The notes under the pieces were generated by a model. It worked only from the letters and a program-made list of their open reading frames with translations. It was not told where the DNA came from and ran no database searches. 64,000 nucleotides of DNA from Bordetella parapertussis (GTDB lineage Bacteria > Pseudomonadota > Gammaproteobacteria > Burkholderiales > Burkholderiaceae_B): positions 1 to 64,000 of the forward strand of contig CAMDNZ010000006.1 in the NCBI GenBank assembly GCA_945903445.1, in the 5' to 3' direction. Made by a program: the position numbers and the translations under genes. Below are positions 1 through 8,998 of the stretch, one piece after another (positions within the stretch are counted from its first letter, which is position 1; each line of letters starts with the position of its first letter).

Positions 1-626
1 TGGGCATGGCTCACGACATGCACAGTATGCAAAAAGACGGCCCGAACGGGCCGGCGATGGGAGAAATGGGGCATGGCCACAGCGGCCATGAAAGCGGCAT
101 GGTCAGGATCGAGCACCCCTATGGGGCCGAGCGCAGTCCAGCCAATTCGATGGTCCCCGATGTCGTCTCGACCCGGCTGGACGATCCGGGCCCTGGTTTG
201 CGCGACAACGGCCGCAGGGTTCTGACATATGCCGATCTTCACTCTGTTGTCGAGCCCGCCGACAATCACCTTCCGACCCGCGAGATCGAGCTTCACCTGA
301 CGGGCAATATGGACCGCTATATGTGGTCGTTCAACGGCGTGAAGTTCGGTGAGACAAGGCCCATTGTGCTCAAGTTTGGCGAGCGGGTTCGGTTCGTGTT
401 GATCAATGACACGATGATGGCTCATCCCATCCATCTGCACGGACTATGGAGCGACCTGGAATCTGCTGACGGAAAGTTTCAGGTGCGCAAGCACACGATC
501 AGCTTGAATCCAGCGCAACGCCTCACCTATCGAGTCAGTGCCGATGCAAGGGGGAACTGGGCGTATCACTGCCATCTTCTCTATCACATGGAAGCTGGAA
601 TGTTTCGTGCCGTGGTCGTGGAGTGA
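1..626 (+). CDS. copA: Copper-resistance multicopper oxidase CopA, C-terminal part (partial at window start)
   Basis: Periplasmic multicopper oxidase that detoxifies copper, probably by oxidising Cu(I). Only the last ~208 residues are present; the reading frame is open to the window edge, so the start lies upstream and the ATG at position 6 is internal. The third cupredoxin domain is recognised by HPIHLHG and, near the C-terminus, HCHLLYHMEAGM, which carry type 1, 2 and 3 copper ligands. A Met/His/Gly-rich stretch at the start of the visible part is typical of the CopA copper-binding insert. The stop codon is followed after a few bases by copB, so the two are co-transcribed in the usual copAB order. 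Family assignment is firm; the missing N-terminus would normally carry a Tat signal. Confidence 0.93.
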   Translation, partial: GMAHDMHSMQKDGPNGPAMGEMGHGHSGHESGMVRIEHPYGAERSPANSMVPDVVSTRLDDPGPGLRDNGRRVLTYADLHSVVEPADNHLPTREIELHLTGNMDRYMWSFNGVKFGETRPIVLKFGERVRFVLINDTMMAHPIHLHGLWSDLESADGKFQVRKHTISLNPAQRLTYRVSADARGNWAYHCHLLYHMEAGMFRAVVVE

Positions 627-634
627 GAACGAAA

Positions 635-1537
635 ATGGCAACTTATCGATATCTGCAAAATAGGCTCGCATCGATTGCGGGTGGTTTGATTTTGGCGACG
701 ACTCAGGGAACTGCTCTGGGTCATGTGCATCCGGGCACGAAGCCCGATATGCACCACGGTTCGATGGACGGCATGGATCACGGTGCGATGCAGGATATGT
801 CGCGCGGTGTGCAATCCGATGCCGTGCCAGTGGGAAGCTTGCCGACCAGCGATGGAACGACAAATCGGAACTATGCCGGATACGGCATTCGCCCGCATTT
901 GATGGAGGACACTGTGAGCAGCAGTTTCGTTTTGGATAAGCTCGGGCTGGCCTATGACAGAGCGGGCAAAACAGGTCTTCAGTGGGATGGCGAGTTCTGG
1001 ATTGGGCGTGATCTGAATAAGCTTTGGATAAAGAGCGAAGGCAGTCGGGTCGAAAACAAAACAGACGGAAAAGTAGAGGCATTCTGGAGTCATGTCGTTG
1101 CGCCATTCTGGGATGTGCAATTAGGCGCGCGTCGCGATTTCGGTAAGGGTGCGAGCCGCAACTGGGCTGCGATTGGCGTGCAAGGCACCGTTCCCTACAA
1201 TATCGATACGCAGATCACGGGTTATGTGGGAGGCTCTGGACGAACCGCACTCGCGTTGAAGGCTGAATACGATCTCTTATTCACTCAGCGCCTGATTCTG
1301 ACTCCGACGATCGAAGCGAGTTGGTACGGGAAGAACGACAAGGCGCGGGGGATCGGCTCAGGTCTGTCGAATGCCTCCCTTGCCGTGCGCCTGCGCTACG
1401 AGATGACCCGTGAGATAGCCCCCTACATCGGCGTTTCGTTCGGGCGCAAATTAGGCAATACGGCTCGCTATGCCAGCGAACATGGCGAGAGCCGGTCTGA
1501 ACGCGCAATCTTGGCGGGCGTTCGCATACAGTTTTAG
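635..1537 (+). CDS. copB: Copper-resistance outer-membrane protein CopB
   Basis: Outer-membrane protein of the cop system. The N-terminus reads as a signal peptide (hydrophobic core followed by TALG), then a short Met/His-rich copper-binding stretch (MHHGSMDGMDHGAM). The remainder is rich in alternating hydrophobic residues, ends in an aromatic residue (final VRIQF) and has the predicted beta-barrel character of the CopB family (PcoB/CopB). I chose the ATG at 635; a GTG at 623 in the same frame overlaps the copA stop and would add four residues. About 300 residues is a normal length for the family. It probably sequesters or exports copper together with CopA; the mechanism is not established from sequence. 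Confidence 0.92.
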   Translation: MATYRYLQNRLASIAGGLILATTQGTALGHVHPGTKPDMHHGSMDGMDHGAMQDMSRGVQSDAVPVGSLPTSDGTTNRNYAGYGIRPHLMEDTVSSSFVLDKLGLAYDRAGKTGLQWDGEFWIGRDLNKLWIKSEGSRVENKTDGKVEAFWSHVVAPFWDVQLGARRDFGKGASRNWAAIGVQGTVPYNIDTQITGYVGGSGRTALALKAEYDLLFTQRLILTPTIEASWYGKNDKARGIGSGLSNASLAVRLRYEMTREIAPYIGVSFGRKLGNTARYASEHGESRSERAILAGVRIQF

Positions 1538-1720
1538 CCGGGCGTTTCTGGTGTCGCCCGATCGACCCCGTGGGCGGTGGCAGGAGCACCTTGCTCCAAT
1601 GTGTGATTCCGAACGAGCGATAACCTCCGCTTGAACACATGTCCGGAATAATGATCCTTAACCGACTTACGGTCTGGGATTGCAGACATATGAAGCGAGA
1701 CGAAACCCCTCTTTTGACCA

Positions 1721-1930
1721 ATGAGCGCGTGCAAGAGGCGTACGCGTTGGGCGGCGCGCGTGACCCGGCTTCGTCAAGGCATGAACTTGCGCCAATCCGA
1801 CGTGGCCGCCCGCGCCGGATTGGCCCGTTCGACTGCTGCGCTTGTCAAAAAAGGCGACCCTGGACGGATCTTGGCGCGGGTCTCGACCTCGCATCGTTAC
1901 GCTGCAACCCGACACTGCCAGGCCGGATCA
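1721..1930 (+). pseudogene. Fragment of an XRE/HipB-like helix-turn-helix regulator
   Basis: From the ATG at 1721 the translation contains a recognisable helix-turn-helix core (LRQGMNLRQSDVAARAGLAR, then KKGDPGR), as in small HipB/XRE DNA-binding proteins. After about residue 55 the similarity stops and the frame runs into the 3' end of the convergent gene that ends at 1928, so the protein lacks its C-terminal half. It is either a decayed copy or a truncated gene; there is no good ribosome-binding site. The rest of 1538-1927 holds only a GC-rich hairpin without a T-tract at 1539-1560. Confidence 0.4.
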
Positions 1931-2947
1931 ATCGATCAGCTTGACCAACTGCTTGCCGAAATTCTTGCCTTTCAACAGCCCGAGAAACGCTTCCGGCGTC
2001 GAGTCGATGCCGTGCGACACGGATTCGCGAGGCTTTAATTTTCCCTGCACTACCAGCTCTGCAAGCTCTTTCAAGGCTCGTGGCCAGTCGCCTTGATGCT
2101 CGCTGACGATGAAGCCCTGTACGGTCAGGCGCTGAGTCAGAATGAGCGACGGCGCGTGCCAAGGCTGGGGCGCGCCATCGTAACTGGAGATCAGGCCGCA
2201 CAGCGCAACGCGACCGAAGGGCTTCATCTGTGCCAGCACACTGTCGAACACGTAGCCGCCGACGTTTTCGAAGTAGCCTTGTACGCCATTGGGTGCCGCT
2301 GCGGCCAGCGCGCTGGACAAACTCTTGACGTCTTTGTGGGTCTTGTAGTCGATGCACACATCGAATCCCAACTCGTCAGTCGCGTAGCGGCATTTTTCCG
2401 GACCGCCGGCGATGCCCACCACGCGCAGCCCACGAGACTTCGCCAATGCGCCGAAAGCACTGCCTACCGCACCGCTTGCCGCCGACACGACTACGGTGTC
2501 ACCGGGTGCGGGTTGGAGTATTCGAGTGAGGCCGTACCATGCGGTCACACCTGGCATGCCTACTGCGCCCAAGTAATACGACAAGGGCACCTGACTGTCG
2601 TCCACCTTACGCAAGCCCGCGCCAGAGGTGCCGTCGACCACACTGTATTCCTGCCAGCCGCCTGCTCCGAGAACTTTGTCGCCCACTTTGAAATCGGCGT
2701 GGCGGCTTTCGACCACCTCGCCAACCGATGCGCCCTGCATGACCTCGTCCAGAGGCTGAGGGGCGGTGTAGCTGCGGGTGTCGTTCATACGACTACGCAT
2801 GTATGGATCGAGCGTGATGTAGTGATGGCGTAGCAAAACCTGCCCATCGACCAGAGGCGGTGTCTGGGTTTGGACGAGCTTGAAATTCTCTACTGTGGCT
2901 TCGCCTTTGGGGCGGCTGACCAGATGAATCTGTTTGTTCGACGGCAT
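1928..2947 (-). CDS. curA: NADP-dependent zinc-independent oxidoreductase (CurA/YncB-type MDR)
   Basis: Medium-chain dehydrogenase/reductase of the leukotriene B4 12-hydroxydehydrogenase / CurA group, which reduce the C=C bond of alpha,beta-unsaturated ketones with NADPH. The 339-residue product has the N-terminal GroES-like domain (RHHYITLDPYMRSRM is typical of this group, and the catalytic-zinc cysteines of alcohol dehydrogenases are absent). It also has a Rossmann domain with AASGAVGSAFGALAKSRG near the middle. The ATG is preceded by AGGAG at good spacing. It appears monocistronic. Substrate cannot be told from sequence. Confidence 0.88.
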   Translation of the reverse strand: MPSNKQIHLVSRPKGEATVENFKLVQTQTPPLVDGQVLLRHHYITLDPYMRSRMNDTRSYTAPQPLDEVMQGASVGEVVESRHADFKVGDKVLGAGGWQEYSVVDGTSGAGLRKVDDSQVPLSYYLGAVGMPGVTAWYGLTRILQPAPGDTVVVSAASGAVGSAFGALAKSRGLRVVGIAGGPEKCRYATDELGFDVCIDYKTHKDVKSLSSALAAAAPNGVQGYFENVGGYVFDSVLAQMKPFGRVALCGLISSYDGAPQPWHAPSLILTQRLTVQGFIVSEHQGDWPRALKELAELVVQGKLKPRESVSHGIDSTPEAFLGLLKGKNFGKQLVKLID

Positions 2948-3017
2948 GACGAACTCCTGATGTGCAATGGATCGATTGCCGCAATGCGCGTGCCGAGCGT
3001 ACCCAGCGGAGCAAGGA

Positions 3018-3905
3018 TCAGTAGCCGACGACTACGCGTTCGATGACGGCGTCGAGCACCCAGCGCGAGGAGGGCGCGTCGGCGGGGGGATGGGGATCGA
3101 CGGCTTCGATCACGCGTAATCGGTAGATCGAGCCCGGTTGGAAGTCGAAGCCCACAATGTCGCCGTAATGCAGCTGCCAGGGCTGTGACGGCGTGTCGCG
3201 GACTTGCAGGCATTGCATGGGTGCGACCCCCATGCATGGTACGCGCTGGGCGTTCACGTAGATCAACTTGGCAGGACCGGGTTGGCCTGCGATAGGATCC
3301 AGGCGGCGCGCGAAATCGACGATCTCGCCATTGGCGAACGTCATGGTCAGTCGCTGCGGGTTGCTGTAGTTGTCTACGCCCGAGGTTGCAATGTGCGCCA
3401 AGCCGCTCAGGTAATCGCGTTCGAGCGCTGCAGCGTCAGGGGTGGCGCAGTTGCGTGCGCCAGCGACGGGTGCAGACGTCAACATGATCAAGCCGTTGGC
3501 GACGGTGTAATCCGCCGAGTAGCTATTGCAGCCCGAACGTCCGCTCAAACGGCGTTGACCGTCGGTTTGCGTAAACACCAAGGTGAGCGCTTGCTGACCG
3601 TTGGCTGCGTGTGGGACAGGCCGCAGGCCGCCGCCCACCCGAGTCCAGCGCGCCAATTCCCACGCAGTCTGCGTGTATGGGTTGGATGCCTCGGCGGGTT
3701 GATAAACGGTTTGCGGAACGACGACACCCCGGTCGTTTTGCGGCGGACTGGTGCAGGCCGTCAATGCTGCCACGGTGGCCGTTGCCACAGCGGCGACCCA
3801 GGCCAGCGAGCGACGGTGCGGCGCGGCGTTCAACCCGGCATCAGCCGCGTCGAGCGGGCGGTGTGTGGGCACTTGGACGGCAAGCATAGAGCGATTGGCA
3901 GGCAT
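3018..3905 (-). CDS. META-domain plus DUF4377-like lipoprotein
   Basis: Predicted envelope lipoprotein of ~295 residues. After a hydrophobic signal segment there is a lipobox ending LTAC, giving Cys as the lipidated residue. The middle part is an HslJ-like META domain (TAWELARW, SGRSGCNSYSADY, AALERDYLSGLAHI). The C-terminal ~100 residues (VNAQRVPCMGVAPMQCLQVR, then a GFDFQPGSIYRLRV stretch) look like DUF4377. The start at 3905 gives a compact signal peptide and a GGGA upstream; a longer start at 3971 would overlap the upstream gene. It lies 37 bp downstream of a second META lipoprotein on the same strand, probably one operon. META proteins are linked to heat or novobiocin tolerance in E. coli; the function here is unknown. 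Confidence 0.8.
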   Translation of the reverse strand: MPANRSMLAVQVPTHRPLDAADAGLNAAPHRRSLAWVAAVATATVAALTACTSPPQNDRGVVVPQTVYQPAEASNPYTQTAWELARWTRVGGGLRPVPHAANGQQALTLVFTQTDGQRRLSGRSGCNSYSADYTVANGLIMLTSAPVAGARNCATPDAAALERDYLSGLAHIATSGVDNYSNPQRLTMTFANGEIVDFARRLDPIAGQPGPAKLIYVNAQRVPCMGVAPMQCLQVRDTPSQPWQLHYGDIVGFDFQPGSIYRLRVIEAVDPHPPADAPSSRWVLDAVIERVVVGY

Positions 3906-3942
3906 GTTCGAGTCCCGGTGGGTAGGCAAGGCTGGCACGCTC

Positions 3943-4548
3943 TCAAGAGCCCGTGGGCGGATCGTCGCCACGGGTAAATTCTAGGACGTCCCCACCGTCC
4001 AGCGTCAACGTCATCTGGCGCGGTGCGCTGCCGCTATCCAAACTGAAGATCTTGATGCTCGCTAATGCCTTCAGGTAGTCGCGCTCGAGCGCTGCCGCGG
4101 CCGGTGACGGACATGCCATTCGAGTGGATGCAGGCGCAGTGATCGACAATTTGCCCTTGGCCAAGTCGTAGCGGCCCCGGTAGGTGTTGCAACCCGAGAA
4201 TCCGGCGACTCGATAGTCTTTGCCCTGGGCGAGAAAGTCCAAGGTGACAGCACGGGTTTCTGTATCTGGCCGAGATGGTTTGCCGGGTGCGCGCGGGTTG
4301 GCTTGACCAGGCGTCCGTATATCGGAGGTCGCCGCTTGAACGGGGCGAGGCTGACCGCTTGCCGACGTCCAGCGAGTGAGTGTCCAACTGGTCTGGGCGA
4401 TGGTGTCGGGCGTGGTGGCGGCATGGGTGGCCGCCGCGCCTTGCGCTGCGGCCTGGCCGGTATGCGTGCCGCAGCCCGCTGCCAGTCCTGCCGCAAGCAA
4501 AGGCGCCAGCATCCAGGCAAGAGAGCGTGGGGTATGTACGAATAGCAT
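3943..4548 (-). CDS. META-domain lipoprotein (HslJ-like)
   Basis: Predicted ~201-residue lipoprotein. The signal segment ends in a lipobox LAAGC. A single META domain follows (TSWTLTRWTSASG, FSGCNTYRGRYDL, ALERDYLKALASIKIFSLD), preceded by an Ala/Pro/Thr-rich linker. The start at 4548 is supported by GGAGA eight bases upstream; the frame extends to 4587 without better evidence. First gene of a two-gene run with the META/DUF4377 protein. The shared core suggests the pair arose by duplication. Role unknown. Confidence 0.78.
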   Translation of the reverse strand: MLFVHTPRSLAWMLAPLLAAGLAAGCGTHTGQAAAQGAAATHAATTPDTIAQTSWTLTRWTSASGQPRPVQAATSDIRTPGQANPRAPGKPSRPDTETRAVTLDFLAQGKDYRVAGFSGCNTYRGRYDLAKGKLSITAPASTRMACPSPAAAALERDYLKALASIKIFSLDSGSAPRQMTLTLDGGDVLEFTRGDDPPTGS

Positions 4549-4644
4549 GGCGGGTCTCCGAGAGTCAGAACGAAGCAACAGGGGCATTATCCTGCCTTCA
4601 GCACGTAGCCTGCCTGCGAGGCTTGTGCCCTTGCGTCCAGTCCC

Positions 4645-5454
4645 TTAGCTACGGCGGCCTCGGCGAGTCAGTCGCCACACATGGGCGGGTGGCACGTTGG
4701 CCAGCACGACGTCTATCTTCGCTGCACGTACGCCGAGCGAATCCAACACCCGCCGGGGAATCGGGCAGTGCAGTCCGTAGGTAAAAAAATACAGCGCGCC
4801 GCCCTGGCGGAGATGCGCGAAAGTGCCTCGCACCAACCCGATACGGGCTCTCAAGGGCAAGTTCAACAGCGGCACGCCACAGATCGCCGCGCCGGCGAGT
4901 TCGCCGTCCAGCAGCGTGTGGCGCGCCAGTCGGCTGGCATCCAGCACATGCACTTCGGCCTCGGGAAAGCGTCGAGTCAGGCGATGAGCGAAGTCGGGAT
5001 CCATCTCGACCAAGGTCAGGTCGGCTTCGTGCAAGCCCCGATCGAGCAAGGCACGCGTGAAAACGCCCGTGCCTGCGCCCAGTTCGATCACCGGGCCCGT
5101 GGTGGGCGAGATATGACGTGTCATGGCGCGCGCCAGGCGAGCGCTTGATGGCACGATGGCACCCACGCCTTGCGGATTGGCACGCCACGCTCGAAAGAAC
5201 GAGACTCGCTCGGCGACCCATGCGTTGCGGCCAATGGCCTCGCTGCTCCAGCGCGCACTCCGTCCCGCTGCGTGGGTGGCGTGACGCCATAGGCCGCCGA
5301 CGACACTTAAGGGTGCGTGGGCCCAGTGGCTGCTGGCGGCGGCACTGCCGTCGCCCGACAGCTGCGGTCGTGGCCCGGCAGCGCGGCGCCGGTTACCATA
5401 GCCGTCTTGTCGCCGACTGAATATCTCGCCCAGCATGTCCCGCATCGTCAACAT
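4645..5454 (-). CDS. SAM-dependent methyltransferase (phospholipid N-methyltransferase / KsgA-like fold)
   Basis: Class I SAM-dependent methyltransferase. The SAM-binding loop VIELGAGTGVFTRALLDRG and the following acidic strand (LVEMDPDF) are clear. FFRAWRANPQGVGAIVPSS just before it is typical of PmtA-like and related small methyltransferases annotated as rRNA dimethylase-like. The conserved domain covers about the last 190 residues; the N-terminal ~75 are low-complexity, so the true start may lie downstream of 5454. The longest frame also overlaps the 5' end of the divergent trhO gene by 20 bp, another reason to suspect a later start. The substrate (lipid head group or other) cannot be decided. 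Confidence 0.72.
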   Translation of the reverse strand: MLTMRDMLGEIFSRRQDGYGNRRRAAGPRPQLSGDGSAAASSHWAHAPLSVVGGLWRHATHAAGRSARWSSEAIGRNAWVAERVSFFRAWRANPQGVGAIVPSSARLARAMTRHISPTTGPVIELGAGTGVFTRALLDRGLHEADLTLVEMDPDFAHRLTRRFPEAEVHVLDASRLARHTLLDGELAGAAICGVPLLNLPLRARIGLVRGTFAHLRQGGALYFFTYGLHCPIPRRVLDSLGVRAAKIDVVLANVPPAHVWRLTRRGRRS

Positions 5455-6214
5455 CGCCTCCTACAAATTCGTTTCGCTCGATGATCTGCCCGCATTGCGC
5501 GAGCGGTGTATCGCGCTTACCGACGCACACCGGATCAAAGGCACCATCCTTCTGACTCCAGAAGGCATCAATATGTTCCTGGCTGGCGCCGACGCCGATA
5601 TCGCGGCGATCGTCAACGCCATACAAGCCGAACCTGCGATCGGACCATTAGAGGTGAAACGCAGTTATTCCGACACCGTACCATTCGGTAAGATGCGTGT
5701 CCGTATCAAAAAGGAAATAATCCGGATGGATCACCCGACGATTCGTCCCGCAGTGGGCCGTGCGCCGGCGGTCACCGCCGAGCGGCTGGCGGCGTGGCTG
5801 GATCGAGGGCATGACGATGCTGGGCGCGAAGTGGTGCTGCTGGATACGCGTAATGGCTTCGAGGTCGCTGCGGGTACCTTCGAGGGGGCGATCGACTGGG
5901 GGCTGCGCAAGTTCACGGAGTTTCCCGAAGCGCTACGTAGTCACAAACAAGACTTCGAAGGCAAAACGGTCGTCAGCTTTTGCACGGGTGGAATTCGCTG
6001 TGAGAAGGCCGCCATTCTGATGGCCGAAGAGGGCGTTAAGACGGTTTATCAGCTGGAGGGAGGCATCCTGAAGTACTTCGAGACGGTGGGTCAGAGGCAC
6101 TATCGGGGCAGTTGCTTCGTATTCGACGAGCGTCAGGCCGTCGACGCCGGGCTTGCCCCCGCGCCTATCGGCGAGCAGGTGGCAGCGCTGGACCGCAAGC
6201 CGCAGTACGATTGA
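5435..6214 (+). CDS. trhO: tRNA uridine(34) hydroxylase TrhO (YceA-like rhodanese)
   Basis: Rhodanese-family enzyme that, in characterised members, hydroxylates U34 of tRNAs to 5-hydroxyuridine using oxygen. The 259-residue product has the N-terminal acylphosphatase-like domain (IKGTILLTPEGINMFLAG). The rhodanese domain carries the active loop CTGGIRC at residues 183-189 and ends ALDRKPQYD. Length matches the shorter TrhO/YceA proteins. It is divergent from the methyltransferase gene and convergent with metG, with only 27 bp between the two ends and no clear terminator there. Confidence 0.9.
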   Translation: MSRIVNIASYKFVSLDDLPALRERCIALTDAHRIKGTILLTPEGINMFLAGADADIAAIVNAIQAEPAIGPLEVKRSYSDTVPFGKMRVRIKKEIIRMDHPTIRPAVGRAPAVTAERLAAWLDRGHDDAGREVVLLDTRNGFEVAAGTFEGAIDWGLRKFTEFPEALRSHKQDFEGKTVVSFCTGGIRCEKAAILMAEEGVKTVYQLEGGILKYFETVGQRHYRGSCFVFDERQAVDAGLAPAPIGEQVAALDRKPQYD

Positions 6215-6241
6215 GCCGCTTGCGGGTCCAGGCGTTCTCGC

Positions 6242-8479
6242 TTAGCTGACGCGCATACCCGGTTGTGCGCCGGAGCCCGGCTCCAACACGTAGATACCCG
6301 GTTGCGCCTTGTCGTCGGCATGGCTGGCGGCGAGTACCATGCCTTCGGACACGCCAAACTTCATCTTGCGCGGCGCCAGGTTGGCCACCATGACCGTCAG
6401 CTTGCCGACCAGATCGGCAGGCGGGTAGGCCGATTTGATGCCCGAGAACACCGTGCGATGACGGCCCTCGCCGACGTCCAGAGTCAGCTTGAGCAACTTC
6501 TTGGAGTCCGGTACTTCTTCGCACTGAACGATTCGTGCGACACGCAAATCGATTTTCACGAAATCATCGATGCCGATGACCGGCGCGATTGCCTCGCCAC
6601 CCGGCGCGGGTGCGTCGGCGTCGGTCGGTGCGTGAACTGGCAAGCCACTGGCCGCCGATCCTGCCGCAGCAACGGTCGGCGATCCGGCGGCGGATTCGGT
6701 CGCACTGGTCGATGCCTTGCCCGCGCCACCTGCTGCCTTGACCGCTCCCCCATTGGCCGGCGCTTTTGTACCGGCGCCCGCGTCGGCATCGTCCGGCGTG
6801 TCGAACAGATTTTCCAGCACGTTCGAATCGACCCGCTGCATCAAGTGCTTGAACGGCGCGACGTGGGTGGGAACGATGCTGGCATCGGTCCAGGTGTATT
6901 CGCGTTGGCCGCCGAACAGCTCCAGTGCCACCCGGCGAGTTACTGCGGGCAGTACGGGGGTCAGCATGATCGATAGCGCTTTGAAGCCCGCCAGGGCGCG
7001 CGAGCATACGTCCTGCAAGGTTGCACGCTGCTGGGCAGTGGCCGTTTCGAGCGTCTTGGCGATCACCCAGGGCTGGGCGGCGTCGAATGCCTGATTGATC
7101 GAGTCGGCATAGGCCATGGTGTCGCGAATGGCGCGACCGAATTCACGTGCCTCGTAGCTCTCACGGACATTGGCGGCCAAAGCTTGCTGCGTTTGCACCA
7201 TGGCCGTGGTGTCGCCTATGTAGGCCAGTTGGCCATCGAAGTGACGGGTGAGGAAGTTGGCGGCGCGGCTGGCGATATTGACGTACTTGCCGATCAAGTC
7301 GCTGTTGACCCGCGCAATAAAATCGGCGGCGGTGAAGTCCAGGTCTTCGACGCGGGCGTTGAGTTTGGCGGCGATGTAGTACCGCAGCCATTCGGCATCC
7401 AGGCCGAGATCCAGATAGCGCAGCGGCGAGATGCCCGTGCCCCGGCTCTTGGACATTTTTTCGCCGTTGACCGTCATGAAACCATGCACGTTGAGCTGAT
7501 CCGGCGTCTTGCGACCGGAGAAGTGCAGCATGGCGGGCCAGAACAGCGCGTGAAAATAAATGATGTCCTTGCCAATGAAGTGAACCTGTTCGGTCGAGCC
7601 GGAAGGATCCAGCAAGGCATCGAAATCCAGGCCCTTGACGGCGCAATACGACTTGAGCGAGGCCAGGTAGCCGATAGGCGCATCCAGCCACACGTAGAAG
7701 TACTTGCCCGGCGCATCCGGAATCTCGATACCGAAGTAAGGTGCGTCACGCGAGATGTCCCAGTCGCCCAGCTTGGCTTCGCCACCTTCGGCACCCAGCC
7801 ACTCCCGAGTCTTGGCCAACACCTCGGACTGCAAGCGCTTGGCGCCTCGCACGTTTTCGCCCGTCGTCCACTTTTGCAGAAACTCGACGCAACGCGGATC
7901 GGACAGATTGAAGAAAAAGTGCTCGGACGACTTCAGGACGGGTGTGGCGCCCGTGAGTGCCGAGTATGGCTCGATCAGGTCGGTGGGTGCGTACACCGCG
8001 CCGCACACCTCGCACGAATCACCGAACTGGGCCTTGGCGTGGCATTTGGGGCACTCGCCCTGGATGTAGCGATCGGCCAAGAACATGCCTTCGACCGGGT
8101 CGTAGAACTGTTCGACTTCGCGGGACGCGATCAGGCCAGCGGCCACCAGCGACTTGTAGATCTCGCCGGACAGGGCGGCGTTCTCAGGGGAGTGGGTGCT
8201 GTGCCAGTGGTCGAAACGGATGCCGAAACCGTTCAGATAAGTTGGGCGCTCGGCTGCGTAGCGGCCCACCAGCGCTTCTGGGGTGATGCCTTCGGCTTTG
8301 GCCTTGAGCATGATGGGCGCGCCATGAGCGTCGTCGGCGCCGACGAAATGCACCGTATGGCCAGCCATTCGCATCGCACGCACCCAGATGTCGGCCTGGA
8401 TGTATTCCATGATGTGGCCGGTATGGAACGAGCCGTTGGCATACGGCAGTGCGGTCGTGACGAAAAGGGTGCGAGTCAT
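6242..8479 (-). CDS. metG: Methionyl-tRNA synthetase
   Basis: Class I aminoacyl-tRNA synthetase that charges tRNA-Met, in the cytoplasm. Visible: the HIGH-type signature HTGH at residues 19-22, a zinc knuckle with Cys143, Cys146, Cys156 and Cys159, and KMSKS at 341-345. A C-terminal OB-fold tRNA-binding dimerisation domain (IDDFVKIDLRVARIV to the end) starts near residue 635. Between the anticodon-binding and C-terminal domains lies a long Ala/Gly/Ser/Pro-rich linker of roughly 80 residues, longer than in E. coli MetG. It is convergent with trhO; the next gene upstream on this side (8617-8892) is separate. Function is certain; the linker is the only oddity. Confidence 0.98.
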   Translation of the reverse strand: MTRTLFVTTALPYANGSFHTGHIMEYIQADIWVRAMRMAGHTVHFVGADDAHGAPIMLKAKAEGITPEALVGRYAAERPTYLNGFGIRFDHWHSTHSPENAALSGEIYKSLVAAGLIASREVEQFYDPVEGMFLADRYIQGECPKCHAKAQFGDSCEVCGAVYAPTDLIEPYSALTGATPVLKSSEHFFFNLSDPRCVEFLQKWTTGENVRGAKRLQSEVLAKTREWLGAEGGEAKLGDWDISRDAPYFGIEIPDAPGKYFYVWLDAPIGYLASLKSYCAVKGLDFDALLDPSGSTEQVHFIGKDIIYFHALFWPAMLHFSGRKTPDQLNVHGFMTVNGEKMSKSRGTGISPLRYLDLGLDAEWLRYYIAAKLNARVEDLDFTAADFIARVNSDLIGKYVNIASRAANFLTRHFDGQLAYIGDTTAMVQTQQALAANVRESYEAREFGRAIRDTMAYADSINQAFDAAQPWVIAKTLETATAQQRATLQDVCSRALAGFKALSIMLTPVLPAVTRRVALELFGGQREYTWTDASIVPTHVAPFKHLMQRVDSNVLENLFDTPDDADAGAGTKAPANGGAVKAAGGAGKASTSATESAAGSPTVAAAGSAASGLPVHAPTDADAPAPGGEAIAPVIGIDDFVKIDLRVARIVQCEEVPDSKKLLKLTLDVGEGRHRTVFSGIKSAYPPADLVGKLTVMVANLAPRKMKFGVSEGMVLAASHADDKAQPGIYVLEPGSGAQPGMRVS

Positions 8480-8616
8480 GGGGAAGTAGCCGCTGGTTAA
8501 GAAACTGAACCGGCTATTCTAAAGCCAAAGCCCGCACGGGCTGAAGCCCCGAGTCGTTGAAATTCGACTTCGCCCGACCCGCGAGATAGAGCAGAACTCA
8601 GCGTGACATGTCCGTG

Positions 8617-8892
8617 TCAGTGGACGCGGCGAGCTTCCACATCGACCACGTCGGGGCGGCGCGCCTGCTCGCGGGTGAAGGGGTCGGCTTTCTGGAACGG
8701 GTTCTGGCCGGCGCGGCGCTGGCTCCAATAGGCACGGGCCCCGAAGGGCTTGCCGCGCAGCTTGGCCACGACGTAAAGCACGCCCACGGCGATGGCAGTA
8801 GACACCATAAACAGCAGCGCCATGCCCATGCCCACGAGGGCCAGCATGGCGAGGATGATGGTGCGCACGAAACGGGTAAGTGTGTCGGTCAT
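8617..8892 (-). CDS. Small conserved-looking membrane protein, function unknown
   Basis: 91-residue protein with one long hydrophobic region (about residues 10-43) that could form one or two membrane helices. A basic, Arg/Lys-rich cytoplasmic tail contains GARAYWSQRRAGQNPFQKAD. The start ATG at 8892 lies in a short gap before apbC, which runs the other way. The composition looks protein-like and there is no competing frame on the other strand. I do not recognise a named family. Confidence 0.6.
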   Translation of the reverse strand: MTDTLTRFVRTIILAMLALVGMGMALLFMVSTAIAVGVLYVVAKLRGKPFGARAYWSQRRAGQNPFQKADPFTREQARRPDVVDVEARRVH

Positions 8893-8998
8893 AGACAGTC
8901 TGACGAATGAAGCAGAAAAAGGTTCCTGCCTTATCCGCTATCCTTTAGGGTGTGTAAGACGTCGGCTATCGCCGATCCGCCTGGGAATCAATAGTGAC

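Noticed and set aside
1539..1560. CGGGCG/CGCCCG hairpin after copB
   Set aside because: No T-tract follows, so it is not a convincing intrinsic terminator.
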